Assembly: GCA_003455595.1 (NCBI GenBank)
Contig: DMQT01000295.1
Span: 1-6,840, forward strand
Direction: 5' to 3'
Length of the DNA stretch: 6,840 bases
Source of the DNA: Betaproteobacteria bacterium
GTDB lineage: Bacteria; Pseudomonadota; Gammaproteobacteria; Burkholderiales; Sulfuriferulaceae
The position numbers were made by a program, and so were the translations under genes. The notes under the pieces are model-generated. The model saw only the letters and a program-made list of their open reading frames with translations. It ran no database searches and was not told the DNA's origin. Positions 5,399 through 6,840 of this stretch are shown piece after piece. Positions within the stretch are counted from its first letter, which is position 1, and each line of letters starts with the position of its first letter.

Positions 5399-5920
5399 TT
5401 TGCCTGAAATCAGGCGTGACCAGTCGAAGCACGCGCCGGGATCCGTCTTGCGGCCCGGCGCAATGTCCGAATGGCCGGCAATCGCCAGCGCAGGATAAGC
5501 AGTTTTGAGTTGCGCGATGAGCGCGTTGAGCTGGCTGTATTGGGCGTCGGTAAACGACGTGTGGTCGTCGCCTTCCAGCTCGACCCCAAGGGAAAAATCG
5601 TTGCAGCGTTCCCAGCCGCGCCAGCTTGACACCCCGGCGTGCCAGGCGCGTTTGCCGCACGGCACGAACTGGATCAGTTCACCATCGCGACGGATGAAAA
5701 AATGCGCCGACACGCGCAGGCCGTGAATGCTGGCGTAATAAGCGTGGTCAGCCGGGTCAAGCCGGTGGGTGAACAGCTCGATCACACCTTCGCCGCCGAA
5801 CTGCCCCGGCGGCAACGAAATATTGTGTACCACCAGTAGCCGCACATCGGCCGGGTTGGCGCGCCAGTCGCAATTGGGCGAGGCGATGAAGCGCACACCG
5901 GACAACACGCCGTTATGCAT
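5396..5920 (-). CDS. ampD: 1,6-anhydro-N-acetylmuramyl-L-alanine amidase AmpD
   Basis: This 174-residue cytoplasmic zinc amidase cleaves the bond between anhydro-MurNAc and L-Ala in recycled muropeptides and thereby controls AmpR-type beta-lactamase induction where AmpR is present. Zinc ligands are His32 (VVHNISLPPGQFGG, 31-44), His150 and Asp160 (GHSDIAPGRKTDPG, 149-162). Glu114 and Glu116 of VELEG lie where the catalytic Glu is found, and Lys158 matches the conserved Lys. The ASIHGLRVSAHFFIRRDG segment (63-80) and AWHAG (92-96) are typical. There is no signal peptide, which separates it from periplasmic AmiD-type enzymes. The ATG at 5920 shares one base with the thioredoxin-like stop (TGATG) and follows GAGGAG. 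The stop overlaps the upstream Fur box of the hemP promoter, and no terminator is visible after it. Confidence 0.95.
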   Translation of the reverse strand: MHNGVLSGVRFIASPNCDWRANPADVRLLVVHNISLPPGQFGGEGVIELFTHRLDPADHAYYASIHGLRVSAHFFIRRDGELIQFVPCGKRAWHAGVSSWRGWERCNDFSLGVELEGDDHTSFTDAQYSQLNALIAQLKTAYPALAIAGHSDIAPGRKTDPGACFDWSRLISGK

Positions 5921-6258
5921 CAGGGCTCCTCGTGCGCAGGTTCGCGCAGCGCGTGTTCGATGGCCGCAGCGAAGATGCCCGGTGCGGATTCGGCATGCAA
6001 CGGCGCATGGAACCGGCCATCGACAAACAGAAACAGGCTGGGCAGGTGAAACACCTCGTATTCACGCGCCAGCGCCGTGCTGACTTGCACATCGACTTTA
6101 TAAAGATGGGCGACACGCCCCGCTATCAGCGCAGGCAAAACTGTTTCCAAACGACGACAGCTACCGCAATCCGGCCCGCTGAACATGACCAGACTCACCC
6201 CGGCGCTGTGCGCGAGACGCGGGTGGAAATCAAATTCTGTCAGCTCGACGAGGTGCAT
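5920..6258 (-). CDS. Small thioredoxin-fold protein (CGSC)
   Basis: This 112-residue cytoplasmic protein, with no signal peptide, has a thioredoxin fold: strand VSLVMFS (21-27), redox motif CGSC (Cys31, Cys34) at the start of a helix, strand HLYKVDV (51-57) and the cis-proline loop VFHLPSLFLFVDG (69-81, Pro73). The motif is CGSC rather than the classical CGPC, and the Trp normally just before it is missing, so its potential and partners probably differ from housekeeping thioredoxin. Its start codon directly follows the TAA of the upstream glycosyltransferase gene with no gap and no strong Shine-Dalgarno, which suggests translational coupling. It also shares one base with ampD. A role in an envelope or muropeptide pathway is suggested by its neighbours only. 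Confidence 0.85.
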   Translation of the reverse strand: MHLVELTEFDFHPRLAHSAGVSLVMFSGPDCGSCRRLETVLPALIAGRVAHLYKVDVQVSTALAREYEVFHLPSLFLFVDGRFHAPLHAESAPGIFAAAIEHALREPAHEEP

Positions 6259-6840
6259 TTATTCAATCAGCGCCATTACCCGCGCCAGCGCGCCGACCTG
6301 GGCTTGCAGCCATGCACTGGCCCGTACGGTCAGTTGCGCACTGTAGGCCGGGTCGTCGATCAGGCGCTGGGCATGGGCGAAAATCTGCTCGTTGTCATCG
6401 CCCGCCAGCACCACGCCCGCCGCCAGCGCCGCCGCCAGCACCGGATGATCGCGATGCGCGCTGCCAACAATGACCGGCTTGCCGTGCAGCATGGGCGAGA
6501 CAATATCGGGCGCGTTGCGGGCGTGCGCGTGCAGCGTGCCGCCTGCCACAACAAAATCGACACAGGCGTACAGGCCTTCCAGCGGCTGGCTGTCCTCGAC
6601 GTAATACACCCGCGTCTTGATCGGCACGAACGAGGTCGACAGGCGCGCATGGCGAATGGTTTGCAGGCGGTATTTGATCGACTCGCGGTATACCGGCTCG
6701 CAGCGCTCGCGGTCGCGCGGCGCCAGGATCATCAGCCCCATCTTGTGCCGCATCATGCGGCTGAACAGGGCGTAGGCAATGTCTTCTTCGTCTTCGCCGG
6801 TGGCGGCAAAATAGCCCACCCAGCGTCCGCCGTCGCGCTG
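6259..6840 (-). CDS. KdtA/WaaA-like (GT30) glycosyltransferase, C-terminal part
   Basis: The reading frame is open to the window edge, so the N-terminus is missing. The visible 193 residues form the C-terminal Rossmann domain of a Kdo-transferase-like enzyme, which in full form transfers Kdo from CMP-Kdo to lipid A at the inner membrane. Recognisable blocks are WVGYFAATGEDEEDI (like the W.A.ST.EGEE block), LMILAPRDRERCEPV (like LILVPRHPERF), LEGLYACVDFVVAGGTL (like LLYGIADLAFVGGSL) and GKPVIVGSAHRDHPVLAAAL. The family's GGHNPLE motif, thought to contact the nucleotide sugar, is replaced by HARNAPDIVSP. It may therefore be a divergent paralogue with another donor. It is followed at once by the thioredoxin-like gene and ampD, a cell-envelope grouping. 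Confidence 0.75.
   Translation of the reverse strand, partial: QRDGGRWVGYFAATGEDEEDIAYALFSRMMRHKMGLMILAPRDRERCEPVYRESIKYRLQTIRHARLSTSFVPIKTRVYYVEDSQPLEGLYACVDFVVAGGTLHAHARNAPDIVSPMLHGKPVIVGSAHRDHPVLAAALAAGVVLAGDDNEQIFAHAQRLIDDPAYSAQLTVRASAWLQAQVGALARVMALIE

Overview
All genes in this window lie on the minus strand, so transcription runs from high to low coordinates. The sequence is GC-rich and has a double-membrane (Gram-negative) gene set: outer-membrane beta-barrels, a KdtA-type LPS sugar transferase, AmpD, HemP, and a bacterioferritin with its ferredoxin. The gene order and the proteins suggest a betaproteobacterium (Rhodocyclales or Nitrosomonadales-like). That placement is an inference from family resemblance; no marker gene is present.

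Region 1 (6840 down to 5396) is an envelope-maintenance group: a partial KdtA-like (GT30) glycosyltransferase cut by the window edge, a small CGSC thioredoxin-like protein, and AmpD, the anhydro-muropeptide amidase. The stop and start codons abut or overlap (TAA then ATG; TGATG), so translation is probably coupled.

Region 2 (5398 down to 4337) is a compact iron unit: an AT-rich promoter flanked by two Fur-box-like palindromes, then hemP, bfd and bfr, closed by a clean intrinsic terminator. It should serve haem uptake, iron storage and iron release under Fur control.

Region 3 (4335 down to 15) is a five-gene electron-transfer and outer-membrane unit: a secreted barrel-like protein (I recall the family as DUF6662), a secreted FMN-binding-domain protein with an SGAT flavinylation motif, an ApbE-type flavin transferase, a four-helix membrane protein with paired histidines like a b-type cytochrome, and a coiled-coil porin. 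Spacing of the first four genes is minimal (9 bp, then 4-bp and 8-bp overlaps). The likely logic is that ApbE attaches FMN to the SGAT protein, the cytochrome-like protein passes electrons across the inner membrane to it, and the two barrel-like proteins act at the outer membrane. The substrate is unknown. The neighbouring iron operon makes ferric iron a reasonable guess.

The most unusual signal is non-coding. The leaders of the two barrel genes (upstream of 4274 and of 1319) share a bipartite motif and the same architecture: a stem of 7-10 bp whose right arm runs into the Shine-Dalgarno sequence, with a conserved left-arm/loop motif about 34 bases before the start codon. This may be an undescribed cis-regulatory element, seen twice within one module. 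No tRNA, rRNA, CRISPR array, insertion sequence or prophage feature was found, and no stretch above 300 bases lacks a gene.
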